DNA from: Luzula sylvatica
Taxonomy: Eukaryota > Streptophyta > Magnoliopsida > Poales > Juncaceae
Reading direction: 5' to 3'
NCBI GenBank assembly: GCA_946800325.1
Contig: OX326960.1
Location: 52,846,855-52,910,854, forward strand
Length of the DNA stretch: 64,000 nt
In this document: one piece after another, positions 1-10,164 of the stretch
Layout of the letters: every line of letters starts with the position of its first letter
Position numbering within the stretch: the stretch's first letter is position 1
Notes under the pieces: generated by a model
Seen by the model: the letters and a program-made list of their open reading frames with translations, nothing else
Database searches by the model: none
What the model was told of the DNA's origin: nothing
Made by a program: the position numbers and the translations under genes

Positions 1-3000
1 GACTTGCGTGTTGTTAGGCCTTCGTCATGCACGTGAGTAGTCCACTTGAACGATACGTTTGATATGGTTATGACTTAACCGTCCAAGCCAATCCGATTGG
101 AGTTCGGGGCATAGTTGGAATGCACACACGGAAATGGGATTGTATAGAGATACGATCCATCACCGAAATTCTATAAAAGTTTGAGAGTCGCATTGGATGC
201 GATTGGATTATATCCTACCTAAATAAGCGAGATCCCACTCGATAGGCCTTCGTCACTTGTTGGAGGATTGCAAAATATGGATCTCGGGTGTTATGGATTT
301 GGCATCCCGTATCGGTATGAGGGTTATCGATTCGATAAAATAACACTATCATATAATCATCATATAAGCATATAGATTAAGTACGCACGGTTAGGAGTTT
401 AATCTTGATCATCCGTTTAGAATTAAGTTTTCAAGTAACACCAAAAATATCGATGAGATCGATATGATAGAAGGCTTTTGGGCCGGAATTACCATAATTA
501 ACCTTGATAGTAAAAGAATAGTTCTTGAACTTAAAGGAATAGGTTGGACACGTAGATGGTAAATTCGCGGCTCGAGGCTAAGGCTTTAGAGAAATCCGGG
601 TTCGATAAACTTAAGAAGGAATCGAACGATATTATGTGCCTTGTGGTGGCATGTATAGACGCAAATTTCTCAAAATTGTTTTGAGAATTCGGGTGCATAC
701 GGAAGTAATACACAACGCTCATGAAATAGTTTCAAGAGCAAGAGTGCGTTGAATGGTTCAATGCGGCTCAAAGAGTAGGTTAATTTTGAGACGCCTTATG
801 GATCTTTAATTAACACTCGTGTGTTGATGGTACGAGATTTGATCTTCGTGACTGAATATCGTATGCATTCGATAGATAAGTCGATCCCGAAATTGCATGA
901 GATGCGATGTAAATTTGAATAAGAGATGCTTGGAGCATCGGAGGAATCCAATGCATATAGATGCGTGGATGTCCTTGTAATTCAAAGGCGGGATCGAAAG
1001 AAATAAATGTCTAAGGGTATTTTGGGAAAATGTTTTCCAAACAAGAAAGTTCGGACAAGGAGTTGTCCAAACTAATGACTCAAAGAATGGTGAAATCCGA
1101 GGAGGATTAAACCTAGACGTTGATTGCTTCTTTTGGCATTGTCGTTGAGGCCATATAAACGAGATACGCGTATCTAGATTCCATGAGATGGATTGATAGA
1201 ATCAATTGAATTAGATTCAATTGGTTAACGCGATACTTATTTATTAGGCAAAGACGACAAAGTGCATCATTCTCCAAAGGTTGGAGCAAGATCCAACGAA
1301 TTATTGGAAATCACATTTAGATGTAAATCTTCCGATAAGTTCCGAGGCAAGAGGAGGCTAACGTTATTTTGTTACGTTTATGGACGATTAAAATAGATAC
1401 AGTAATATCTATTTACTGCGTGCTGAAACAGAGACTTTTGAAAGGTTCAAAGCGTTTCAAAAACAAAATACAAAATCGACTAAGCAAGAAAATCAAAGCC
1501 CTTTGATAGAATCGAGGAGGCGAGTATTTGAGCTACACACTTCGATAGGATCGAAGAGGTGATATTTGAGTTATAAATATTGATTATCATTCATGATTGT
1601 GAAATTGTTTCACGATTATCTTCATCTCGGAACATTGAGATGTTTCCGAAAAGAGGAATTGAACGCATGTTGGACATGGTTCGATAAATGATAAGTCAAA
1701 TGGATCTCCCAAAAATGTTTTGGGGATACGCCCTTGAGACAGCGGCACTAATGAATGGTCGCATATGAGATATGGATCATAAACCTTCTAATTGGTACAA
1801 AAGACGCCATATGAGCGAGTCGAACACACAAAAGACTTTTTCGTAGATCAAGTAGGCTATATCATAAGCCGATAAATATGAATTTGTCGTGGCTAATAAT
1901 GATAGATCGAAAACATATGATGATTCGATATCCTACAAGGATGGTATGAAAAGTAATAGTTCCACATGACATGGTGTCATGAAATATGAGATTCCATCCG
2001 TGTAAATTATCAAGTTTAGAACTTGATTTCATTACTTTCCGGGTTAGACCCGTGAAATGTCAATGGGTTTTCAAGATCAGAACCGACATGGATATGAATA
2101 CGCATATATGTAAAGTGAGGCTTGTTGCGAAGAGTTTCATACAATTCGTAGTTGGACTATGAAGAAACGTTTTCGCATATTGCCATGCTTTTCCATTCCC
2201 AAAATTCTGCTTGCCATAATCGCGTAATTATGACTATGTGATGTGGCAAGATGGATGTCAAAACCGAATTTCTTAACAGACATTTTATTAAAGGATGTGT
2301 ACTTGACACAACCTTACGGTTTTGTCGATTCATAAGAATTGGGAATAGGATATGCACGCTTTAACGATCCATATGATGGATTAAAGAATGCTTCTCGGAA
2401 TTGGAATATTCGTTTTGACGAAGTTATAAACAGTTATAACATTGTCGAAATGAATGGAAACTTTGTGTACACATGAAGGTTAGTGAGAGCCGCGTTACAT
2501 TTCTTGTAACGACAAAGGATTTAGGCGGGACCGCTTATGAATTAAGCGTGAAGATCTATAAGATAGATCTAAGAAGTTCCTCGTTCTAGATTATAGCACA
2601 TATATCGACATAATGTTGAAAATGGTTTTCAACATATAACTCCTTGGAGGAGTTAAAAACGAAATGTCGAATGGCAGAAATTTTCTACGGCTCGATGTGA
2701 GACATCAAGCAGCGCGAAAAGTAATAATATGATGCCTTACATTTGATGTTAGGATCTATTATAAAGCGTCTAATTTACCGTCAATAAAATCCATGGGAAT
2801 CACATGAGTTTGAATGTAATTCGATTACATGAGACTAACTCTTGTGAATGTATAATGGTTATACATTTATATACATAATGGTTATGTATATTTAAACCCA
2901 TCGGGATTTGTATTGATAGCGGTGAAGTTTATCCTTGAATACTTTGCGAAAGAATTCAGGATTTTATTTTATCTATAACGGTGTGGAGGACGTGTTGGTT

Positions 3001-3506
3001 ATAAAGAGTTATAACAACAACAGTTTCCAACTATGTCACGTCCAACTATGGCACGTCCAAATATGTAGCACGACTTTCGATCACAAAGTGTGTACATGAT
3101 TTGCTTAAAAGAAAACATGGTTATGTGGAAAGGTTCCACATGACCAATAATTAATGATTCTATTTACGGAGGCGAGTATATTGTGATTATGAATCACAAA
3201 AGGAAGTGGTATGGATCAATGATACATGACCAAACTCTAGTAATCAAGAGTTATCGGATTTATGGTTGTTTATTGCGTGAATCGCAATAGTACAAGCCAA
3301 AAAATGCCGAGGTCACAACCACTTCTAGCCAATACTCGGAATATTTCATTGATCGATGAAAATTTGTGAAAAGATGTAATCGAAGGTATTGGAAATGTTC
3401 CAATCCTGCTGAAGATTAACACTACCGGGAACGTGTGGAACCGTTTACAAAACCGCTCTCTCTAGTCACGCGTGACTGTCATGTGGTGACTATGGGTATG
3501 AGATAC
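1..3506 (+). pseudogene. Decayed Ty1/copia polyprotein (older copy, 5' part outside window)
   Basis: This is the internal region of a copia retrotransposon read on the plus strand, broken by many stops and small indels. Around 1120-1330 the conceptual reading resembles the integrase zinc-finger segment (LWHCRLGHINETRVSRLHEM-like, with interruptions). Around 1430-1760 it resembles the integrase core (a RSNRGGEYLS-like stretch near 1510-1560, then DMVRSMMSQMDLPKMFWGYA). From about 2030 it matches the reverse transcriptase start (QWVFKIRTDMD) and is colinear with the better preserved copy at 39405 onward. The RNase H and C-terminal part runs to about 3470. The copy ends at the sequence GAGATAC, where another retrotransposon is inserted; the host copia resumes at 10165. 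No ORF is intact, so it is non-functional. The 5' LTR and gag lie before the window or are lost. Confidence 0.8.
3502..3506. repeat. Target-site duplication GATAC, left
   Basis: GATAC lies directly before the left LTR and again directly after the right LTR at 10165-10169. The intact site in the second copia copy (42735-42741, GATACCT) shows this was one continuous sequence before insertion. Confidence 0.95.
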
Positions 3507-3917
3507 TGATGTGAGGAAAATAAGGCACAAATTTAATGCTTAATTTAGGGATTTTAGCCCTTGTGAAGAGCAATTCTATATACTTTATTAATCATATTTG
3601 AGATAACATGAATATTTCTTCACTAAGTGTGTTTTATTGCTTAATCACAGGTATTAGAAGGAATTTCTGGGAATTTCGAGAGTGTAGTTGTCTCCAACAC
3701 GTCGAGGGGAGTGAAAACGATATATTACATCGATATATTCGGTACATGAATGAGACGGGAGGCAAACAATTATCATGATGAAAACTTACACAAAAGTTTA
3801 CACGAAAACCACTCAATCCTTAGCCCTTATCCTTCCCACCTACCTTTGGTGGAAATTACTTCATTACCCCCAATCCTCTCCACCAACTCGTGACCAATAA
3901 GAAGACTCCGTGAGTGC

Positions 3918-3925
3918 TATAAATA
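3918..3925 (+). promoter_or_regulatory. TATA box of the 5' LTR
   Basis: TATAAATA lies in a TATA context about 410 bp into the LTR, with a pyrimidine-rich initiator-like tract 30-90 bp downstream. The same box is at 8906-8913 in the other LTR. Confidence 0.6.
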
Positions 3926-4659
3926 AGACCAAAAGGGCCACGAGTTAGGCCCCGCCCCCTCCCCCGCTCTTCGGAGCACTTTCTCCCTCTCTCTCACTCT
4001 CTCTCTCTTTTAGCAAGTCCAAGAATCTTGCAAGATCACACAAGAATTACCAAGAACGAACGATAAATTCTCTAAGATCGATCACCGAATAGAAGCTCAC
4101 TTCATTCGGTGAATCGGTTTACACTTCGACTAAGGAAAAGTTGTGGAATTAGGGTGAAACTTATTTCATTCGAACTTTCACAAGCAAAGAGTCGAGCTTT
4201 CTCGGCGTGATTGGTTGGAAGCTTCTTTTCAATCAACCTTTGCACATCTCGAGCTCACCCAACCGGTACGAAGCTCACTTCTATTGGCGGGTGGATCGGT
4301 ACGAAAGGAAAACGTTGTGCGAGGCGACTAGCTCACTAGCATCTCAAAACAACGGAGAAGGCATCCAAGACGAGACTCGGAGCTCACTTCATCTCTCTAG
4401 GTGTTTTCTTTCCTTTTCTTGAAATTCTTGTAGTATTAAATTTGAATTGGCTTTGTGTAAAGAAGTTAAAGATTGTGTTGAATCTAGTTTCTTTGTTCTA
4501 AATCTCTGTTCTTGCATTCGATCTTTTGCTCTCTTTGTGTTCTTTTGTTGCTCTCCTTTTACTTACATTTTAGTGCTTAATTAAGACATTGATAAATCTC
4601 TGATCCAATCTTAATTCAAATCCTCAAATAGAATAAATAACTTGAAATCCAGTAAATAT

Positions 4660-5006
4660 TCCGTTATAACGGACTCACATTGCGTTACAACGGACTAAAC
4701 GGTTGGTCCTTTAATATTCAGTTGGTTATACTTCCGTTGTAACGCACCTAGAGTTCCGTTGTAACGGACTATTGAGGAATTTTATACAATAAGATCAATA
4801 CAAGTCCGTTGTAACGGACATAACGGTTCGTTGTAATGGATTAACCAATCCGTTACAACGCTACCCTTGTCCGTTGTAACGGACTATTACTTGCGTTGGA
4901 ACGGAATTTATTCCGTTGTAACGAACTTCTACTTCACTCTATCCATTAGAATTTTCATTGCATTCCGTTGTAACGGACTTACATTCGTTACAACGGACTA
5001 TATTCT
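4660..5006. repeat. Array of CCGTTGTAACGG quasi-palindromes in the 5' LTR
   Basis: About a dozen irregularly spaced units of the form (T/G)CCGTTGTAACGGA occur in both orientations (CCGTTGTAACGG and CGTTACAACGG). They include 4664 (TTCCGTTATAACGGA), the units near 4735, 4753, 4805 and 4850-4880, and those near 4965 and 4985. Flanking sequence is otherwise unrelated, so this is a motif cluster rather than a simple tandem repeat. The copy in the right LTR is at 9648-9994. Confidence 0.8.
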
Positions 5007-5178
5007 GGAAAAGTTCCTGCCTTTTTCTTGCTTGTTTTGATTCATTATTCGACGCATATACTCCTCGTGGAACGAACTTGCATATTTTCCACTATACAAC
5101 TATATTTTCCAACTTGTTGATTGAATCGGATTTTCGAATACAACGATAATTTTACACGCCGAAAACCCGCTCATCAAA

Positions 5179-5196
5179 TGGCGCCGCTGCCGGGGA
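5179..5196 (+). other. Primer-binding site, tRNA-Asp type
   Basis: TGGCGCCGCTGCCGGGGA begins two bases after the left LTR. It is complementary, with one mismatch, to the 3' end of plant tRNA-Asp(GUC) including CCA, the primer described for Athila-type elements. This fixes the 5' LTR and the plus orientation. Confidence 0.85.
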
Positions 5197-5331
5197 GTAA
5201 TGTTTAAGTCAAATTTTGAATCAAACTTGCAATCTAGAGTGATATTTTTAATAGATTTGATACATTTGAACTTGATATTTCACTAATTTCGAAATTTTTC
5301 TATTCTTGCAAGGTACAAGAAGTGGAGCAAG

Positions 5332-6435
5332 ATGGATCATCAAGAAAAACCAATTTCGCTTCGGGAGTGGATACGTCTCGATAGAGCCGCAAAAGGATAT
5401 CCGGACTCCATGACAAATCAAGAGGTTCACGAGCTAGAAATACAAAAATTAGAATTTCAAGAATGGGAAGAAATGGAAGAAAAGAAAGATAGAGAAGAAG
5501 ACGAAGCTCGAAAATCCATGGAAGAACGAAGGCTCGGATGGCTCTCAAGTTCACCCTCAAATCAAAACGATGAATCACACACCGAGACCCTTTATCAAAA
5601 TCCCATCTACAAAGCTCACCAATACGAAAACGAATCCCCATGGGGTTATGAGACACAATCCTATGCCGAAACCGCTAACAACTACTCAAACACCATGTAC
5701 TCAAACCCCATATACGAACTTCCTCAAAATGAACTCGAATTTCAACATGAATTTGAATGCCAAGTACCACCATTTCAATCCCAAAACGAAGATCCAAACC
5801 AAGAATTAAAAAGATGGATGGAGGAAATGATGGCAATAATGAAAGAGATAATGGAAAAAACAAGTAATCCCTCGAATGAGATGAAACAAGAAGAAGTAAC
5901 CACCTCTCATCTCGAGTTTTCAAAAGAGGAGATCGTGGAGATTGAAAACGACAAGAGTTCAAGTATGGGGGGATTCGATGAAAGCATTGGAATGATCATT
6001 GAAGAAGAAAAGGTGTCATTGGATTCGACTCTCCAAAAGACGGTTCAAATCACTCCAATCGATGAAAACAAGCAAGAAGAGAAATCTACAATTCTCCAAG
6101 GTGAATTCTTTCCATATATCATCAATTTAAATTCAATTAAGAACTATGATGCTTCTCATGATAGAAATTCACCTTGTGTAGATTTATCAAGGAAATCAAA
6201 TACAATCGAGACACTCACGCCTCTCACAACTCCTCTTCATCAAACTCCAAGCGATGAAGCAATTCGAAAAATTCGAAGCAAGATTGAGGAAATATTGCCG
6301 CCACTTTCGACATATGCAAAACAAGTGATACAAGCGCCGATTTCTCTCATCTCCAACATCTCAAAGGGAGTATTTCGAGGCGGTCGAAAAGTAGCGATCC
6401 ATGTTAGTGCTTCGTTTAATTTTGAAGGAGGATAA
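5332..6435 (+). CDS. 367-aa acidic ORF of the pol-less element (gag-position, function unknown)
   Basis: The only long ORF in the element starts at an ATG 135 bp after the primer-binding site, where gag normally lies. The protein is highly charged. Residues about 35-75 form a Glu/Lys/Arg-rich segment predicted to be coiled coil. Residues 85-150 are rich in Tyr/Asn/Gln with two YxNPIY repeats (YQNPIYKAHQ and YSNPIYELPQ). A second charged helix-like block (LKRWMEEMMAIMKEIMEK) follows near residues 160-180, and the C-terminal part carries Ser/Thr-Pro and basic stretches. I see no CCHC zinc knuckle and no protease motif. It could be a diverged gag or an extra 5' ORF like those of some Tat elements. 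An intact frame in an element with identical LTRs suggests it is expressed or only recently inactivated. Confidence 0.7.
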   Translation: MDHQEKPISLREWIRLDRAAKGYPDSMTNQEVHELEIQKLEFQEWEEMEEKKDREEDEARKSMEERRLGWLSSSPSNQNDESHTETLYQNPIYKAHQYENESPWGYETQSYAETANNYSNTMYSNPIYELPQNELEFQHEFECQVPPFQSQNEDPNQELKRWMEEMMAIMKEIMEKTSNPSNEMKQEEVTTSHLEFSKEEIVEIENDKSSSMGGFDESIGMIIEEEKVSLDSTLQKTVQITPIDENKQEEKSTILQGEFFPYIINLNSIKNYDASHDRNSPCVDLSRKSNTIETLTPLTTPLHQTPSDEAIRKIRSKIEEILPPLSTYAKQVIQAPISLISNISKGVFRGGRKVAIHVSASFNFEGG

Positions 6436-6732
6436 CATCGGCATGGTCGAGCTCGAGACCATAAACGAGAGCGCTAGCGAGGGAGGCAAACCCTCGTACC
6501 AACGGTGCAAGGACTACATGCTCAAGCTCAATTGGTACATTCCAAGATGAACCAAGAATTCCAATTCTCCATCACATCCAAAGGTTTATGCTTTTCATTC
6601 TCTCTCATTACAAGCTAACCTTGTTTCGAATTTTTGAAAATGCCACTCTTTAGTGAGCAATGAAATCATATTAGGCCATCTAATCTCAAGAAAGGAAAGG
6701 AAGTCAATAATGCGAAAATCAATGTGATCAAG

Positions 6733-7131
6733 ATGCTTACCTCTCCAAGATCGGCAAATGATGCGTTTCCTCCGAATCTCCTCGATCAACCTCCACGAAT
6801 TCCCGAGCAAATAATCGCAAAGGTGGGACCAAGACACGAGAAATGCGACAAGATGGAGACGACACCGGCAAAGGACGCGAATTCGAAATCGGTGATCGAG
6901 ACGTTCAACTCCAAAAGGAAGCAAAGGTCGCGTTGGATCGACCCATTTGTGGTGACCAATGTCACACCATTTGGAGTTGTGGAGATTCGAAGCGATGAAA
7001 CGAATGAATCGTTCAAGATGAATGGAAAACGCATTGAGAAATTCTACGCAAAATTCGAAACAAGATGGATGGAGGAGCAACAAGTCGAAGACGATCAAGC
7101 ACCACGCATCAAAGGTTGTGTCTCTCCTTAA
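6733..7131 (+). pseudogene. Remnant of gypsy integrase C-terminus
   Basis: A short open frame carries SRWIDPFVVTNVTPFGVVEI followed by FKMNGKRIEKFYAKF. This resembles the end of Ty3/gypsy Athila/Tat integrases, where a SRW-GPF-V--V-P-GAVEI module is followed by F-VNGQR-K-Y. The catalytic core and everything upstream in pol are missing; the frame is joined to unrelated low-complexity coding at its N-side. It lies immediately before the first hairpin/polypurine module, as expected for the end of pol. It shows that the element descends from an autonomous gypsy element by a large internal deletion. Confidence 0.7.
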
Positions 7132-7156
7132 CTTCTTTTAATTTTTCTCTTTATTA

Positions 7157-7191
7157 TCGCTTGAGGACAAGCGAAGGAATAAGTATGGGGG
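7157..7191 (+). promoter_or_regulatory. Internal hairpin plus polypurine module
   Basis: TCGCTTG-AGGA-CAAGCGA makes a perfect 7-bp stem with an AGGA loop (7157-7174). AATAAGTAT and a run of seven G follow. The same layout precedes the right LTR at 8457-8494 with a different stem sequence. This copy is 1.3 kb inside the element and may be a central polypurine tract or the relic of an older 3' end. Confidence 0.6.
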
Positions 7192-7242
7192 GGATATACA
7201 CACAATACACACAGGATATACACACAATACACACAGTCTTTG

Positions 7243-7293
<51 letters not shown>

Positions 7294-8456
7294 CAACTCG
7301 GTTGTAACGGACCTAAGGTCAGTTACAACGGAGTGCTCTCTGGAAAAAATTTGTTTTTTGCTTAAAAATTGAAAAAAATGAGCTTTTAATTGAATTTTTT
7401 CGATCTTATTTTTTGTTTTTTGAGCATCAAGGTTATACAAGCAAATGATTTTATGCAAGTTAAAGGTTTTTCTCCACCTCATTGAATAAATCATCGATTT
7501 TTAAACAAATTTTCACCAAAACACATCATTTTACTCTCAAGCTTGAAATTTTCACAAAATATTTGAAGGAATTAATTGAGATCTTGAAGAGATTCTTTTG
7601 GGGATTCAAACCCTAATCAATGAGTTCACTAAATTCATGAGTTTTTGACAATTTGATCAATCCTTGATTTACATGACACACCATTTTTCAATAAATAAAC
7701 CCATTTTAAACTTGGAATTTCTAAAAAGTTTTGTTTGAACCAATTTAGTAAGTTTTGCTTGAATCTTAAAATTTGACCAATTGCACTTTAAGGGCCCGAC
7801 CGTTCATGGGGATTCGGTAGTAAATAGATTGGACCCGCTTGCGACTTGAGATCTAAAAAAAGAGAATACCGGGATGTAATTTCGTTGTATTTCGGTGCAA
7901 CGGAACTCCCTGTTAAAGAAAAGATCAAAAAAAAAAAAAATAATAAAAAAAAAAAAAATAAAAAATAAAAAATAAAAAAAAAACGGGATGTAATTTCGTT
8001 GTATTTCGGTGCAGCGGAACTCTCGGTTAAAGAAAAGAATTGTAAACAAGCGCAATTGGGGGAATTAGTTGAAACCGAATAGGAACCAAGTACTAACGTA
8101 CCGAACGGTTTAAAAGTGACAAATTACATTTAAGAAATGATTTTTGCAAAACGGAAAAATTGGTTTTCATTAATGCTTTTTCATGATAATCCTTGTGAAT
8201 TGTGGAGTGAAAAGAATTGAATGATGGTGTTTAATCATCTTTTTCGGTTGAGATCAATTGCTCTAATAAACTCTTCGAATTTGTGCAATTCATTGAAAAT
8301 AGATTCTAATATAACTCAAACTTATCTCTTTCAATATTAGTGATTATGAGGAGAGTAAACAATTATCTCGTGAGAATTGAGTTTTGAGATCGATGAATAT
8401 AATTTCAATAAAACCTATACATGCATTTTTCTTTGTGCTTGATTTTACGCTCATCA
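7192..8456. other. Non-coding 3' region of the pol-less element
   Basis: 1.27 kb without a credible gene. It contains a duplicated GGATATACACACAATACACACA unit (about 7193-7236, split description), a run of more than 40 A (7243-7289), and a 55-bp segment present twice (7862-7915 and 7984-8038, GGGATGTAATTTCGTTGTAT...) flanking an A-rich stretch. It also has further CGTTGTAACGG/GTTACAACGG motifs at 7303-7332. Confidence 0.7.
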
Positions 8457-8494
8457 TGATCGAGGACGATCAAGGGTTTAAGTATGGGGGTATT
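8457..8494 (+). promoter_or_regulatory. Hairpin plus 3' polypurine tract
   Basis: TGATCG-AGGA-CGATCA (8457-8472) forms a 6-bp stem with an AGGA loop. TTTAAGTATGGGGG follows and then TATT directly before the right LTR. This position fixes it as the plus-strand priming site. Confidence 0.8.
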
Positions 8495-10164
8495 TGATGT
8501 GAGGAAAATAAGGCACAAATTTAATGCTTAATTTAGGGATTTTAGCCCTTGTGAAGAGCAATTCTATATACTTTATTAATCATATTTGAGATAACATGAA
8601 TATTTCTTCACTAAGTGTGTTTTATTGCTTAATCACAGGTATTAGAAGGAATTTCTGGGAATTTCGAGAGTGTAGTTGTCTCCAACACGTCGAGGGGAGT
8701 GAAAACGATATATTACATCGATATATTCGGTACATGAATGAGACGGGAGGCAAACAATTATCATGATGAAAACTTACACAAAAGTTTACACGAAAACCAC
8801 TCAATCCTTAGCCCTTATCCTTCCCACCTACCTTTGGTGGAAATTACTTCATTACCCCCAATCCTCTCCACCAACTCGTGACCAATAAGAAGACTCCGTG
8901 AGTGCTATAAATAAGACCAAAAGGGCCACGAGTTAGGCCCCGCCCCCTCCCCCGCTCTTCGGAGCACTTTCTCCCTCTCTCTCACTCTCTCTCTCTTTTA
9001 GCAAGTCCAAGAATCTTGCAAGATCACACAAGAATTACCAAGAACGAACGATAAATTCTCTAAGATCGATCACCGAATAGAAGCTCACTTCATTCGGTGA
9101 ATCGGTTTACACTTCGACTAAGGAAAAGTTGTGGAATTAGGGTGAAACTTATTTCATTCGAACTTTCACAAGCAAAGAGTCGAGCTTTCTCGGCGTGATT
9201 GGTTGGAAGCTTCTTTTCAATCAACCTTTGCACATCTCGAGCTCACCCAACCGGTACGAAGCTCACTTCTATTGGCGGGTGGATCGGTACGAAAGGAAAA
9301 CGTTGTGCGAGGCGACTAGCTCACTAGCATCTCAAAACAACGGAGAAGGCATCCAAGACGAGACTCGGAGCTCACTTCATCTCTCTAGGTGTTTTCTTTC
9401 CTTTTCTTGAAATTCTTGTAGTATTAAATTTGAATTGGCTTTGTGTAAAGAAGTTAAAGATTGTGTTGAATCTAGTTTCTTTGTTCTAAATCTCTGTTCT
9501 TGCATTCGATCTTTTGCTCTCTTTGTGTTCTTTTGTTGCTCTCCTTTTACTTACATTTTAGTGCTTAATTAAGACATTGATAAATCTCTGATCCAATCTT
9601 AATTCAAATCCTCAAATAGAATAAATAACTTGAAATCCAGTAAATATTCCGTTATAACGGACTCACATTGCGTTACAACGGACTAAACGGTTGGTCCTTT
9701 AATATTCAGTTGGTTATACTTCCGTTGTAACGCACCTAGAGTTCCGTTGTAACGGACTATTGAGGAATTTTATACAATAAGATCAATACAAGTCCGTTGT
9801 AACGGACATAACGGTTCGTTGTAATGGATTAACCAATCCGTTACAACGCTACCCTTGTCCGTTGTAACGGACTATTACTTGCGTTGGAACGGAATTTATT
9901 CCGTTGTAACGAACTTCTACTTCACTCTATCCATTAGAATTTTCATTGCATTCCGTTGTAACGGACTTACATTCGTTACAACGGACTATATTCTGGAAAA
10001 GTTCCTGCCTTTTTCTTGCTTGTTTTGATTCATTATTCGACGCATATACTCCTCGTGGAACGAACTTGCATATTTTCCACTATACAACTATATTTTCCAA
10101 CTTGTTGATTGAATCGGATTTTCGAATACAACGATAATTTTACACGCCGAAAACCCGCTCATCA
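8495..10164 (+). repeat. 3' LTR of the gypsy-derived element
   Basis: 1670 bp, same start and end as the left LTR and no difference seen in the blocks compared. It is followed by the GATAC duplication at 10165-10169 and then by copia polypurine sequence. Confidence 0.95.

Larger units (their letters stand above)
3507..5176 (+). repeat. 5' LTR of the gypsy-derived element
   Basis: 1670 bp, beginning TGATGTGAGG and ending CGCTCATCA. It carries a TATA box (TATAAATA, 3918-3925) followed by a CT-rich stretch (about 3955-4013), consistent with the U3/R boundary. The last 500 bp contain a cluster of CCGTTGTAACGG-type motifs. It appears identical to 8495-10164. Confidence 0.95.
3507..10164 (+). mobile_element. 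Complete pol-less Ty3/gypsy-derived LTR retrotransposon
   Basis: The element is 6658 bp, with 1670-bp LTRs at both ends (constant offset 4988), TG/CA termini and a 5-bp duplication GATAC. A primer-binding site follows the left LTR, and a polypurine tract precedes the right LTR. Between them is one 367-codon ORF and the remnant of an integrase C-terminus; protease, reverse transcriptase and RNase H are absent. The element is therefore non-autonomous and must have been moved by enzymes from a relative. The tRNA-Asp-type primer site, the AAGTATGGGGG tract and the integrase tail point to the Athila/Tat part of Ty3/gypsy (inference). I compared the two LTRs in most blocks and saw no difference, so insertion is recent. 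It sits in the same orientation as the copia element it interrupts. Confidence 0.93.

Noticed and set aside
4207..4422. 71-codon frame repeated exactly at 9195-9410
   Set aside because: It lies in the LTR and is duplicated only because the two LTRs are identical; no protein similarity.
4660..5006. CRISPR-like array
   Set aside because: Units vary in orientation and spacing and this is plant DNA; it is a motif cluster in an LTR.
5300..5962. Long minus-strand frames opposite the 367-codon ORF
   Set aside because: Shadows of the plus-strand ORF; composition follows the complementary codons.
7065..7307. Frame of poly-lysine after the integrase remnant
   Set aside because: It is the poly-A run at 7243-7289 read as codons; low complexity, not a gene.
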